Positions 27,483 through 36,037 of a DNA stretch of 64,000 bases are shown piece after piece. Under the pieces are notes generated by a model that was not told the origin of the DNA, did not search any database, and saw only the letters and a program-made list of their open reading frames with translations. Location of the stretch: assembly GCA_050249415.1 (NCBI GenBank), contig JBFWQO010000003.1:266953-330952 (forward strand), in the 5' to 3' direction. This DNA comes from CADEFQ01 sp050249415 (GTDB lineage: Bacteria; Pseudomonadota; Gammaproteobacteria; Steroidobacterales; Steroidobacteraceae). The first letter of the stretch is position 1; each line of letters begins with the position of its first letter. The position numbers and the translations under genes were made by a program.

Positions 27483-28096
27483 CATGCCCGGCGTTCGACC
27501 CGGATTACGCTCGCGTCGTCGGCGCGCTCGAGCAGCAGCCGTCGTACGCGTTCCTGCCATGCCGACGCGAACGCGCTGCGCTCAGCATCGCTCGCGTCGG
27601 GCGCCAGAGCCCGGCCCATCAATGACCGCAGCTGCGGCGCGGCGGGCACGTCGGAGAGATCCATCGATACGCGCACCGCATCGCCGCAATCGACGCGTAC
27701 GAAGCGGGCGATGCAGCCCGGGTCGCCGCCACCGAAGGCGAGCAGACCGTGGCGGACGAAGCGCCCCCCGATGCCGTGAAAGCCATTGTTCGCCGCCGCG
27801 CCGGTGAGCAGCGTGAACACCTGCGAGATTACGCCCGTCGTCCCTTCCTCTTCCCCGGCACTCATCGTCACCGCGAGCCCGCCGCGCTCGGCCGGCTCTC
27901 CGGGGTACAGCGCGCGCAGCGCCGCGCGCGCCATCAGGTACGCGCCGGCCACGGTGGGGCACGAGTGGCCGGCGACGCGCACGGCATCGGCATAGTGGTA
28001 CTCGATCACCCCGCCGTCGGCCGCACCCAGCAGCTCGGCCAGCGGATCGCGCACGACCACGCACGGCGCATCAGCGTAGAAGGCCGGCAGGGACAC
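27482..28096 (-). CDS. FmdE-domain protein
   Basis: A 204-residue cytoplasmic protein with the FmdE (formylmethanofuran dehydrogenase subunit E-like) N-terminal signature AGHSCPTVAGAYLMARAALR, which carries a His-x2-Cys pair, and conserved GEEEGTTGVISQVFTLLTGA. The zinc-ribbon seen in archaeal FmdE is absent. Bacterial members are often linked to anaerobic or molybdenum-related metabolism, but no function is fixed. Its start follows the DUF2249 stop by 3 bp, so the pair is an operon under the FNR-like site upstream. Confidence 0.75.
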   Translation of the reverse strand: MSLPAFYADAPCVVVRDPLAELLGAADGGVIEYHYADAVRVAGHSCPTVAGAYLMARAALRALYPGEPAERGGLAVTMSAGEEEGTTGVISQVFTLLTGAAANNGFHGIGGRFVRHGLLAFGGGDPGCIARFVRVDCGDAVRVSMDLSDVPAAPQLRSLMGRALAPDASDAERSAFASAWQERVRRLLLERADDASVIRVERRA

Positions 28097-28099
28097 GGC

Positions 28100-28366
28100 C
28101 TATTCTTCGGGCAGGCCGGTGATGCCGAAGTCGATCACGACGCCGCCCTCGCCGCGCTGCCGATAAGTCACGGTGAGGTGATCGCCGAAGCGCTGGTTCA
28201 GCTGGCCGAGGAGCGGGATCGGGTCGTGGTCGTTGACGAAGCGCATCGTCTCACCGTTGCGCAGTGCGCCGAGCGCACCGAATATCGCCGAGTGGCGGAA
28301 GCGGCGCGCGATACCGCGCGCGTCGAAGACATGGACGTCGGGTTCCGGGTCGAGTGGGGTCGACAT
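28100..28366 (-). CDS. DUF2249 domain protein
   Basis: An 88-residue protein of the SirA/TusA-like DUF2249 family: VFDARGIARRFRHSAIFGAL, ALRNGETMRFVNDHDPIPLL and QLNQRFGDHL are the expected blocks, with the 'NDHDP-PL' core intact. Members recur in denitrification and microaerobic gene sets. The ATG at 28364-28366 follows GGAG by 8 nt; a longer in-frame start at 28399 adds only unconserved residues. First gene of the two-gene unit with FmdE. Confidence 0.82.
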   Translation of the reverse strand: MSTPLDPEPDVHVFDARGIARRFRHSAIFGALGALRNGETMRFVNDHDPIPLLGQLNQRFGDHLTVTYRQRGEGGVVIDFGITGLPEE

Positions 28367-28424
28367 GCGCTCATCTCCGGTGGTGGTGACCGGAGCCATG
28401 CTACGCAGCAGACCCCACTCCGCC

Positions 28425-28438
28425 CTGATTCATGTCAA
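28425..28438 (-). promoter_or_regulatory. FNR/Anr-like binding site upstream of DUF2249-FmdE
   Basis: Read leftward: TTGACATGAATCAG, against the consensus TTGAT-N4-ATCAA (8 of 10 key bases). It is centred about 65 bp upstream of the DUF2249 start. DUF2249 genes are often under FNR-type control, so oxygen-responsive regulation is a reasonable inference. Confidence 0.5.
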
Positions 28439-28520
28439 GGCGACCCGGTTCGCAGCATTCTCACTGGCTTCATCAGCCGCCCACGCGGCGCTGGACGGGG
28501 CGTCCACGAATACCCTGGTA

Positions 28521-28541
28521 GCCCCCGGCCGGGCCGGGGGC
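28521..28541. terminator. GC-rich hairpin after the exported-paralog operon
   Basis: GCCCCCGGCC and GGCCGGGGGC are complementary around one G, 14 nt beyond the stop of the second exported paralog (minus strand). There is no T-run, so it is only a possible terminator or 3' stabiliser. Confidence 0.35.
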
Positions 28542-28554
28542 ACCTCATCTCGGA

Positions 28555-29388
28555 CTACTTTGCGGGTGCCTGCGTAGCGTAGTAGTACCCAGCCAGGTCA
28601 AGGGCATGGAGGATCCGGTAGTTCCCGGGAACACCGTAGAAGTTGCCGGGAATGATCCTGTCCTTCTTTGGCCAGATCATGATGACTGCATCGTACATGC
28701 GCCTTACTTCAGTCTGCGTAGGATAGGAAGGAGTCGGCCAGTTGCGTGGCAGGCCCTTCATCGTGTACAGCATCACCCGGTCCGATATCCCCTCAACCTC
28801 ATTGGCGATGCGCTCGGCATACTCGGCCAACTCCGAGTCCACGGCTTCTGGTGAAGCCGCGGTATCGCGCCGCAGGAAGATGGCTCGCTTGTACACCGGC
28901 CCGACCAGCGTCTTGCCGCCCCCCAACCCGTAGGCATCAATCATCTGCGGCTCTCCACGTATGAGTCGCTGGTTGAATGACTGCCTAATGGACAGGCTGG
29001 ACGGGACCGTACCCTGCACGCCCCACTCTTTGCGTATGCGATCTACGCTCCCTTCGACCGCGGCACTCTCCACCAATCTGATGAACCCCGGCCTATCCCC
29101 ACTCACGACACCCAGCACGAAATTGATGTTATCCCTTCTGAGATACTCCTTGAATGTCTCGAGCCACGAATCCCCTTTCATATAGAACTCGTAAGCATCA
29201 TTATTGTTGTTGTCCGCCTCGGGAAACGCGAATCCGAAACCTCTCGTGAGATTCGGCAGGTTATCGACGGATACTTGAGCTTGCGCCGGAGATACCACGG
29301 TCCCCAGCGCCAAGAAAACCGTGGCCACCATTACTGGCGATAGTCCGTTCCAGAATGCTGCGGCTTTTCGATGGCAAAGCACACTCAT
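28555..29388 (-). CDS. Exported protein of unknown function, tandem paralog B
   Basis: A 277-residue protein with a signal peptide ending AQA-QVSV. The mature part begins NLPNLTRGFGFAFPEAD and is closely similar throughout to paralog A next door: ETFKEYLRRDNINFVL, GEPQMIDAYGL, VGPVYKRAIFL, VEGISDRVMLYTMKGLPRNW, then IPGNFYGVPGNYR and ALDLAGYYYA. No known domain recognised and no lipobox; a soluble periplasmic or secreted protein is expected. The start (29386-29388) follows TTGAGGAGTCGAA, the same leader as paralog A. Divergence concentrates in the signal peptide and ~85-105. It is third in the receptor-A-B run and has lower GC than the chromosome around it. Confidence 0.75.
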   Translation of the reverse strand: MSVLCHRKAAAFWNGLSPVMVATVFLALGTVVSPAQAQVSVDNLPNLTRGFGFAFPEADNNNNDAYEFYMKGDSWLETFKEYLRRDNINFVLGVVSGDRPGFIRLVESAAVEGSVDRIRKEWGVQGTVPSSLSIRQSFNQRLIRGEPQMIDAYGLGGGKTLVGPVYKRAIFLRRDTAASPEAVDSELAEYAERIANEVEGISDRVMLYTMKGLPRNWPTPSYPTQTEVRRMYDAVIMIWPKKDRIIPGNFYGVPGNYRILHALDLAGYYYATQAPAK

Positions 29389-29423
29389 GATTCGACTCCT
29401 CAATGCTTCTCTGGTTGTCCGGA

Positions 29424-30257
29424 TTACTTCGTGGGCGCCGGCGCAGCGTAGTAGTACCCCGCCAGATCGAGAGCGTGGAGAACGCGGTAGTTCCCGGGCA
29501 CACCATAGAAATTGCCGGGAATGATCCGGTCCTTCTTTGGCCAGATCATGATCACCGCATCGTACATCCGCTTGACGTTTGTCGGCGTCGGATACGAGGG
29601 AGTCGGCCAGTTACGTGGAAGACCCTTCATCGTGTAAAGCATCACGCGATCGGATATCCCTTCAACCTCCCTGGCAATACGTTCAGCGTACGCAGACAAC
29701 TCCGAGTCCACGGCTTCCGGTGAAGCCGCGCCGTCGCGCAACAGGAAAATCGCTCGCTTGTACACCGGGCCGACAAACGTCCTGCCACCATCGAGCCCAT
29801 ATGCGTCAATCATCTGCGGCTCACCGCGTATGAGGCGCTGGCTGAATGATTGATTGATGGATCGGTTGGACGGGCTGCTGCCCTTCACGCCCCACTCTTT
29901 GCGGATCAGGTCTACACTCCCCTCGACCGCCGCACTTTCCGCCATCTTGATGAAGCCCGGCCTGTCTCCACTCACGACGCGAAGGACAAAATTGATGTTG
30001 TCCCGCCTCAGGTACTCCTTGAATGTTTCGAGGGACGGGTCCCCCTTCTTGTAGAACTCATAGGAATCGTTGTTGTTCAGGTCCGGTTCGCCAAAGGAGA
30101 ACCCGAATCCTCTGGTGAGATTGGGCAGTTCGTCCACGGACACCTGCGCCTGCACCTGGGGTACTGCCGCCGCGAGGGCTATCAGGCCCAGTACCAGGGC
30201 TGCCGACGAAAACCCGCGCCACAGCGGCATGCTTTCTCGATCAACAAACACACTCAT
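29424..30257 (-). CDS. Exported protein of unknown function, tandem paralog A
   Basis: A 277-residue exported protein with signal peptide (LGLIALAAAVPQVQAQVSVD). It is the upstream member of a tandem pair, with 35 bp between the two; lengths are equal and whole segments are identical in protein (LRRDNINFVL, VEGISDRVMLYTMKGLPRNW, MYDAVIMIWPKKDRIIPGNF). The ATG at 30255-30257 has GAGGAG 7 nt upstream. It lies 193 bp after the TonB receptor, read in the same direction. A partner role such as ligand capture or processing for that receptor is inference. I recognise no family. Confidence 0.78.
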   Translation of the reverse strand: MSVFVDRESMPLWRGFSSAALVLGLIALAAAVPQVQAQVSVDELPNLTRGFGFSFGEPDLNNNDSYEFYKKGDPSLETFKEYLRRDNINFVLRVVSGDRPGFIKMAESAAVEGSVDLIRKEWGVKGSSPSNRSINQSFSQRLIRGEPQMIDAYGLDGGRTFVGPVYKRAIFLLRDGAASPEAVDSELSAYAERIAREVEGISDRVMLYTMKGLPRNWPTPSYPTPTNVKRMYDAVIMIWPKKDRIIPGNFYGVPGNYRVLHALDLAGYYYAAPAPTK

Positions 30258-30450
30258 CTTTCGACTCCTCAATGTTTCCGCGTTGACAGGGATCCTGAAT
30301 TCCGGATGACTTCAATGGAGGGCCTCCTCCGCGCCACTGCGAGAAAGGTCCAATGTGCGCGTCGACCCGGGCGCCGCACGGCAATCCTCGCGCGACTGGC
30401 CAATGCCCGGTCGCGCCAGGACAAGTCAGGGCTACCTGCGCGCCCTCACG

Positions 30451-33111
30451 CTACCAGCGCGCAGTAGCCCGGAGGCCGTACGTCACCGGTGCAGTGAACG
30501 TTGCAAGGACGAGATTTCCGAAGTTGGGGCCAAAGTCGAGCACGTTGTTTGGTATGGACTTGTCGGTGCAATTGCGGCACCACAGCGCCAGTTCGGCCGA
30601 CATGGTGGAAGTCATCGGGATATCCGTCAGTGCCAGTTGCATATTGAGCAACCCATGGCCCTGGACTACGCTGTCCCCTGCCACAGCGGCACGCGGGTTG
30701 TACTCCGGGCCGCTGCGCTCGAGTTGTACGCCACTCGTCATGTACATCGAACTCGTGTACTGGAAGTCGGCGTGGGCTTGCCACGTGCCCCAGTCGAACT
30801 GCGCGAGGCGGCTGTCGAGCGAGACACCAAAGCTGTTGCGTGGCGCGTGGCCAAAGGAGCGATTGTCGGCATAGTCGTGCGGCTGGCCGGTGAGCGGGTC
30901 GTTTTCGATGGCCTTGTTGTATTCCGGATCGAGCCATGTGTAGTTGGCTCGGACGACGGTGCCGGGAACCACCACGAATGCACCTTCAAGTTCCGCGGCC
31001 CGGATAGTCGCGCTATTGGCATTGCGAACCAGCACGCCACTATGGGACGCCGGAATGAAGATGGCCTGTTGGAGGTTTGTGTAGTCGGTGCTGGACAGGG
31101 CAATGGCGCCCTGGAAGCGACCGTCGAACAGCGTGCTCTTGGCGCCGATCTCCAGTGCCTTCGATTCCTGTGGCTTGAACGGCTCCAGCAACAGGCGGAT
31201 GTTGTCCGCCGTCGACATGCTCGTGTTGCCGACGGAAGTGTTGTATCCGCCGGCCAGGAAGCCGTAGGCATAGCGCGCGTACACGTTCAGCTGTTCGTTG
31301 AACTTCCAATTGATGGCATAGACCGGCGTGAGCGAATCGAACTTCGTGGACCCGTGGGTGCCCGGGGGAATGATGTAGTTGAAGGCGCTTCCGGGCGGAG
31401 GAGTACAGTAAAGACCCGACTGCCTGCAGCCGAACACGCGGTTCACGAGTTCTGCCTTGTCGAAATTCTTGCGTACGCCAGCGGTCAGAGTCAGCTGATC
31501 GACTGGCTGGTAGTCAATCTGGCCATACACGGCGAACGCACTGTCCTCAATTTCGTATGCCGAGTCCGTGTGCGTCAAGCCGAAGAACGACGAAGTACCC
31601 TGAGAACGGCCGTTGCTGGTGAAGTAATACAGGCCGCCGACGTAGTGCAGGTTCCTGGCTTGCCCGACCCACTGCAGCTCCTGCGACCACTGGTGGTACT
31701 TGAAAAGTGGCTTGCTCGGATCAGACCAGGCCTGCAGACCGGCCGGGATCGGATCCGCGGAGATGTAGATGCCGTAGGGCGTGCCGTCCTGGTCAGGGTT
31801 GGCGAACGTCTCGAAATCACGGTAAGCGGTAATCGACTTGAGTGTATTGTCGCGGTTGACCTGCCAATCCAGCGTCAGGCTGTGCCCACCCGTCTCCTGA
31901 CGCCAGAACTGGTTCCCGTCGATGCTCGCCCGGGTCAAGCGATCCTTTGAACCGAACTGGCTTACGGACGGGAAACCCAAGCGGTTGAAAAATGTGTCAT
32001 TGGCGCTGATGACCTGCAGGAACATCCCGTTCGTGTGGGCATTGGCCTTGTCGAAGGTGTACTCGGCGGAAAAGTCGGGGGTGAACTGAAACAGCCCATC
32101 GAGCCTCAAGCTGCGTTCATTGATGTCGGCCACGTCATGATGCATGCCTCGATCAGTGGCGTGCACCCAGCCGTCACGCTGGTTGGAGTACGCGCTGATC
32201 GAGAAGCTCGCGATCCCGATTCTCGGCAGGTCAAGCTGCAGCTTCTGAACGAATCCATTGTAGTTGCTCATGTCGAGCGAAACGTAGCCGGCGAGTTCCC
32301 CGGATGGATCGGCCGAAACCAGGTTGATCGTCCCGGCCATGCTGTTGCGTCCGTAGAGCGTGCCCTGCGGTCCGCGAAGCGCCTCGACCCGGGTGAGGTC
32401 GACGAGGTTCAGGATGTTGCCCCAGTTCCCGCCGAGGTAGACGCCATCGAGGTAGACGCTGACGGGCGACGGACGGGACAGCGAGAGGGTTGCCGTGCCC
32501 ATGCCACGCATGAAGAACCGCGCGCCCTGCCCATACGATATTTCCGGGGTCATCGTGAGCCCCGGAACCAATCCGCCGAGGTCACGCGCCGACTGGACGT
32601 CACGTGCCTCGATCTGGCTCCTGTCGATGGCCGTGATGGCGATCGGCACTTCCTGCAGGTCCTGCTCCCGCTTTTGCGCCGTAACGACCACTTCATCCAG
32701 CGCAAAGTCGGCTGCGGCTTCCTGTTCCGCTTGAGAATGCGCCGCCGGCCGAGAAGGTGGATCACCAGGTACGCTTCCCGCGTTCGCATCCCGAGGACGG
32801 ATGGTCAGAACGCCGGGGCTTTCCTCGTGCGCCTCGAGTTCCGTACCGCTCAACAAGCGGCGAAACGCGTCACGCGGACTCAGCCTCTCGGCGATCGCCG
32901 GTGCCTTCTGCCCTTCCACAAGGCTCGGGTCGAACACGAGTTGCAGGCCGGACTGCTTGGCCAGATCTCGCAGTGCATCACCCAATGGCTGCGCGGAAAG
33001 TTTGATCGCAATCGCCTCGTCGAGTGGACTCGCCGTCGCCGGAGCCCCGACCGCAAGTAGGCAAGTCAGTACTGCAAGTAACCCCGCGCGCCACACGTGA
33101 TATCTGCTCAT
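30451..33111 (-). CDS. TonB-dependent receptor with STN signalling domain
   Basis: An 886-residue outer-membrane receptor. Signal peptide, then an STN (secretin/TonB N-terminal) domain at ~35-110 (IKLSAQPLGDALRDLAKQSG, LSPRDAFRRLLSGTELEA), a TonB box region DEVVVTAQKRE, plug with VEALRGPQGTLYGRNSMAG, and a barrel. STN domains pass a ligand signal to a FecR-type partner; genes for an ECF sigma and FecR lie divergently next door, so this is a transducer-type receptor. Two Cys pairs occur in extracellular or late-barrel segments (FGCRQSGLYC, WCRNC). Ligand unknown; the two exported paralogs downstream are probably in the same transcript. Confidence 0.92.
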   Translation of the reverse strand: MSRYHVWRAGLLAVLTCLLAVGAPATASPLDEAIAIKLSAQPLGDALRDLAKQSGLQLVFDPSLVEGQKAPAIAERLSPRDAFRRLLSGTELEAHEESPGVLTIRPRDANAGSVPGDPPSRPAAHSQAEQEAAADFALDEVVVTAQKREQDLQEVPIAITAIDRSQIEARDVQSARDLGGLVPGLTMTPEISYGQGARFFMRGMGTATLSLSRPSPVSVYLDGVYLGGNWGNILNLVDLTRVEALRGPQGTLYGRNSMAGTINLVSADPSGELAGYVSLDMSNYNGFVQKLQLDLPRIGIASFSISAYSNQRDGWVHATDRGMHHDVADINERSLRLDGLFQFTPDFSAEYTFDKANAHTNGMFLQVISANDTFFNRLGFPSVSQFGSKDRLTRASIDGNQFWRQETGGHSLTLDWQVNRDNTLKSITAYRDFETFANPDQDGTPYGIYISADPIPAGLQAWSDPSKPLFKYHQWSQELQWVGQARNLHYVGGLYYFTSNGRSQGTSSFFGLTHTDSAYEIEDSAFAVYGQIDYQPVDQLTLTAGVRKNFDKAELVNRVFGCRQSGLYCTPPPGSAFNYIIPPGTHGSTKFDSLTPVYAINWKFNEQLNVYARYAYGFLAGGYNTSVGNTSMSTADNIRLLLEPFKPQESKALEIGAKSTLFDGRFQGAIALSSTDYTNLQQAIFIPASHSGVLVRNANSATIRAAELEGAFVVVPGTVVRANYTWLDPEYNKAIENDPLTGQPHDYADNRSFGHAPRNSFGVSLDSRLAQFDWGTWQAHADFQYTSSMYMTSGVQLERSGPEYNPRAAVAGDSVVQGHGLLNMQLALTDIPMTSTMSAELALWCRNCTDKSIPNNVLDFGPNFGNLVLATFTAPVTYGLRATARW

Positions 33112-33154
33112 GTCTTGGGTCCGTCCCCTCGGTTGGCCTCAACGCTACGTGCTA

Positions 33155-33220
33155 AAACGCATGAGGGCCCAGGATCCGCCACGCCTAGGGGTTTGGCGGA
33201 TTTCCCTCGCTCATGCGTTT
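33155..33220. promoter_or_regulatory. Nested inverted repeat in divergent receptor/fecI promoter region
   Basis: Outer arms AAACGCATGAG (33155-33165) and CTCATGCGTTT (33210-33220) enclose inner arms ATCCGCCA (33174-33181) and TGGCGGAT (33194-33201). The unpaired gaps on the two sides are equal (8 nt each) and the central loop is 12 nt. The structure fills the middle of the 151-bp gap between the receptor and the sigma gene. It could be a double operator for a dimeric or tetrameric regulator, or an RNA hairpin in either leader. Confidence 0.6.
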
Positions 33221-33262
33221 CTGCTAAAGATGCAGAGTGCTCTTCGCAGCTCCCGATGGAAC

Positions 33263-33838
33263 ATGGTGGTGACCCCGCATCCCACCACGACGCGCGTGTC
33301 GGCCGATACGGGCCCCGACCCGGTTTCCGACACACAGCAGGCACTGCTGACGCTGCTCTTCAACAAGTATCGGGGCGCGCTGCTTCGCCACATCACACGC
33401 TTCGTGCGCTCGCCGGACGATGCAGCAGAGCTCGTGCAGGAGACGTATTTGCGCGTCATGGCCCATTCGCAGATACGGGACTTCGAGTCGATCGCGCAGG
33501 CCTACCTCTTTCGGGTCGCGACCAATCTCGCCCGCGATCACCTCCGTCGCCAGCGTTGGCGCGCTCACGAGCCGCTGGATAGCGTACCCGAGCCCGAGGC
33601 ACCACCCACCCATAACTCGCCCGAGGCGATGGCGTTGTTGGGCGATGTGATGAAATCACTCGGAACGGCACTGGATGCAATGCCTGAGCAGACCCGGCTG
33701 GTTTTCGTTCGGGCGCGCTTGGACGATCGGTCGTATGCCGACATCGCCCGCGAGCTCGGCATCGGCGTGCGCACTGTCGAGCGACGCATGAGCGAAGCGA
33801 TGCAGTCACTCACGGCGGGCCTTGCGGAGCTTCTATGA
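33263..33838 (+). CDS. FecI-like ECF sigma factor
   Basis: A 191-residue sigma factor. Region 2: LLTLLFNKYRGALLRHITRF, then DDAAELVQETYLRVMAH and FRVATNLARDHLRR. Region 4: LDAMPEQTRLVFVRARLDDR, then SYADIARELGIGVRTVERRM. FecI-type factors transcribe the receptor gene once the FecR-receptor signal is on. Start chosen at ATG 33263; the reading frame stays open upstream and an ATG at 33230 is possible. The stop overlaps the FecR start (ATGA). Confidence 0.88.
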   Translation: MVVTPHPTTTRVSADTGPDPVSDTQQALLTLLFNKYRGALLRHITRFVRSPDDAAELVQETYLRVMAHSQIRDFESIAQAYLFRVATNLARDHLRRQRWRAHEPLDSVPEPEAPPTHNSPEAMALLGDVMKSLGTALDAMPEQTRLVFVRARLDDRSYADIARELGIGVRTVERRMSEAMQSLTAGLAELL

Positions 33839-34833
33839 TCAAGCGGCTGCAGGAATTTCGACGGACGCCCGAGAGTGCAGCCGACTGGTTCGCGGCGCGT
33901 CGCCGGGGTGGCCAGGATCGAGCGCTCGAACGCGCGTTCGAAACCTGGCTGGCTGCGGATCCGGAGCACCAGCGCCAGTACGCACTGTGCGAGATTGCCT
34001 GGGATCTGTCGGGCAAAGCCGCCGAACGTTTGTCCGTGACATCCCCCACGCCTTTTCCACTCCGGTCTGCTTCCCGGTGGCCATGGAAGCTCGGCCTCGG
34101 CCTCGCTGCAAGCGTGCTCGTGGCGGCAGCTGCGCTGTGGCTCACGTTGGGGTCTGATCCCAAAGCGCTGCACTACGCAACGGGCCCCGGGGAACAGCGA
34201 AGTATCGATCTGGCAGATGGCTCCCGCATCACGATGAACACCCGCACCGAGCTCAGGGCATCCATCACGCCCGATCGGCGCGAGATCATGCTGGAGTCCG
34301 GGGAAGCTTACTTCGCAGTCGCACACGATACAGCGCGGCCCTTCCGTGTTCTGACCTCACTAGGTCAGGTAAGCGTTGTCGGTACCCGGTTCGGGGTCTA
34401 TCGGCGGACGCACAGCCTCGAGGTCGCGACCGAGGACGGGCTCGTGCGTGTAACGTCAGCGAGCCTGCCGGAATCGACTTCTGCGGTGCTCGTGCGGCCT
34501 GGTGAAGAGGCGGTGATTACCGCGGCGGACGCGGCGCCGCGCCTTCGCCCTGCCGATCTCGATCGTATCGACAACTGGCGCCACCAGCGCCTCGAGTTCG
34601 ATGCTGTGCCGCTCGCCGAACTGCTCGAGGAGTTCGGCCGCTATACCCCCATGCCCCTGCATGTCGCGAATGATGAGATCGGGGCCATACCTGTCTCGGG
34701 CGTCTTTCACATTGGCGATGTTGCGGCACTCTCCCACACCTTGCGGGCAGCCTTTGGGCTCGTGGTTCGGGATGACGGCAGCGGCGGCCTGGTCGTCAGG
34801 CGGGCGAGCGACTACATGACGACGAAGAGATAG
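33835..34833 (+). CDS. FecR-like transmembrane sigma regulator
   Basis: A 332-residue protein. The N-terminal cytoplasmic part binds sigma (ESAADWFAARRRGGQD, FETWLAADPEHQRQYALCEI). One membrane helix (LGLGLAASVLVAAAALWLTL) leads to the periplasmic FecR domain: YATGPGEQRSIDLADGSRIT, EAYFAVAHDTARPFRVLTS, VVGTRFGVYR. The C-terminus (~245-325) is a second small domain: FDAVPLAELLEEFGRYTPMP and VSGVFHIGDVAALSHTLRAA, the part that meets the receptor STN domain. Coupled to the sigma gene by ATGA. Confidence 0.92.
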   Translation: MIKRLQEFRRTPESAADWFAARRRGGQDRALERAFETWLAADPEHQRQYALCEIAWDLSGKAAERLSVTSPTPFPLRSASRWPWKLGLGLAASVLVAAAALWLTLGSDPKALHYATGPGEQRSIDLADGSRITMNTRTELRASITPDRREIMLESGEAYFAVAHDTARPFRVLTSLGQVSVVGTRFGVYRRTHSLEVATEDGLVRVTSASLPESTSAVLVRPGEEAVITAADAAPRLRPADLDRIDNWRHQRLEFDAVPLAELLEEFGRYTPMPLHVANDEIGAIPVSGVFHIGDVAALSHTLRAAFGLVVRDDGSGGLVVRRASDYMTTKR

Positions 34834-35297
34834 ATCGGCTCCTGCTGCCGCCATTCGTGTGCAAGGACTTGGGCTTGCCCGAGGCGATGCACTCAGTTGG
34901 CGGAGCGCGCTCCCGGGAACCGCCGCGCCAGCCCTGAATCCGCCAGATGCAAAGCTCGCCAGGCGCATTTCGCTGATCCCTTGCGACCGCCTCAACCGTT
35001 TGTTCAGGGAAGCCCATCCGTCGAACTTACTCGCGAGACACAAGCGCTTCGCCTCTCCATGATCCTCATCGGTAGTGCTCTTCGGCGCTGCGCTCGCCTG
35101 GTTCCACGCGGACTTCGCCAGGATGGCCTGAGAGTGGGGACGGAAGCGCTGCAGGACGACACGAACAGGCCGGCGTCGGTCACTGCGGGCTGGCTGGCAG
35201 TCCTCGCCGCCAACGCGATAATGCAAGCGCAAACATGGGCCCCGTGGCCGATGGTTGGGGTGCCGTACGTGGCTACTGGCGGAATGGAGTTGCTGCG
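34834..35297. other. 464-bp stretch without a recognisable gene
   Basis: Open frames here are short or shadow-like, lack ribosome-binding sites and show no recognisable protein motif. One short frame, VLFGAALAWFHADFARMA then stop (about 35076-35131), looks like the end of a membrane helix and might be a gene remnant. No repeat or RNA found. Confidence 0.4.
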
Positions 35298-35900
35298 ATG
35301 AAATACCTGCCGCGTTCTTTCGTTGCGATTGGCGGTCTCGCGCTGGGCGCCGCGCTCCTCGCAGGTGGTTGTGCATCGACGCCGGAGCAACCCCGCACGA
35401 TGCGCGATCCCGAGGCGGACTTCAGCGCGTACAAGACGTTTGGCTGGTACCCGCCACCGGGTGATGACGGTGCTGCGGGATTCCCTTCGATCGTCGACGG
35501 CTACATCCGTACGGCGATCGGCAATGAATTGAAGGGCAAGGGATACGTCGAGGCCGCCGTCGGGACGACGCCGGATTTCGTCGTTGCCTGCGACAAGGCG
35601 AGCGCCGCGAAACTCAAGAGCAATCCGTTCCGGGTCGGGATCGGGGTCGGCAGCTTCGGTCGCAATGTCGGTGGCAGCGTCGGCGTCAGCAGCTCCGGCG
35701 TCAGGAACGTCAAGGAGGGCTCGCTCGTCGTGCACGTCATCGACCAGGCGCGCCAGACCGAGGTCTGGCGCGGCAGCATTGCGCGCGAGATCGGCAAGGG
35801 CGGTGTCGACCCTGCAACCGTGCAGGCGGCGGTCTCGGAGTTGATGCGCGGCTTCCCGGCGCGCGACAGCGGGCGCACGGGCGATGATGGGCGTGGGTAG
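35298..35900 (+). CDS. DUF4136 lipoprotein
   Basis: A 200-residue lipoprotein. Signal GGLALGAALLAGGC ends in a lipobox Cys; the DUF4136 domain follows, opening with the typical DFSAYKTFGWYPPP and continuing GYIRTAIGNELKGKGYVEA, FVVACDKAS, SLVVHVIDQARQTEVWRGS and ATVQAAVSELMRGFP. Family members are envelope lipoproteins of unknown function. The middle has a Gly/Ser-rich insert (GIGVGSFGRNVGGSVGVSSS). Start chosen at ATG 35298 with GGAG 9 nt upstream. tRNA-Ser lies 10 bp downstream on the other strand. Confidence 0.85.
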   Translation: MKYLPRSFVAIGGLALGAALLAGGCASTPEQPRTMRDPEADFSAYKTFGWYPPPGDDGAAGFPSIVDGYIRTAIGNELKGKGYVEAAVGTTPDFVVACDKASAAKLKSNPFRVGIGVGSFGRNVGGSVGVSSSGVRNVKEGSLVVHVIDQARQTEVWRGSIAREIGKGGVDPATVQAAVSELMRGFPARDSGRTGDDGRG

Positions 35901-35910
35901 CCGTGTCTGT

Positions 35911-36000
35911 TGGCGGAAGGGGTGGGATTCGAACCCACGATCCCCTTGCGGGGATGCCGGTTTTCAAGACCGGTGCGTTCAACCGCTCCGCCACCCTTCC
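35911..36000 (-). tRNA. tRNA-Ser(TGA)
   Basis: Read leftward from 36000. Acceptor GGAAGGG faces CCCTTCC; anticodon arm CCGGT-CTTGAAA-ACCGG gives anticodon TGA (codon TCA). A long class II variable arm (CATCCCCGCAAGGGGATC) confirms serine type. T arm GTGGG-TTCGAAT-CCCAC, discriminator G and encoded CCA (35911-35913). Confidence 0.95.
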
Positions 36001-36037
36001 GGTGGCGTGTATGGTCGCAAATCCCCGCCCGGGCGCG

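Noticed and set aside
34456..35376. 306-codon minus-strand frame over fecR and the gap downstream
   Set aside because: Overlaps a clear FecR gene, has no motif and no ribosome-binding site.
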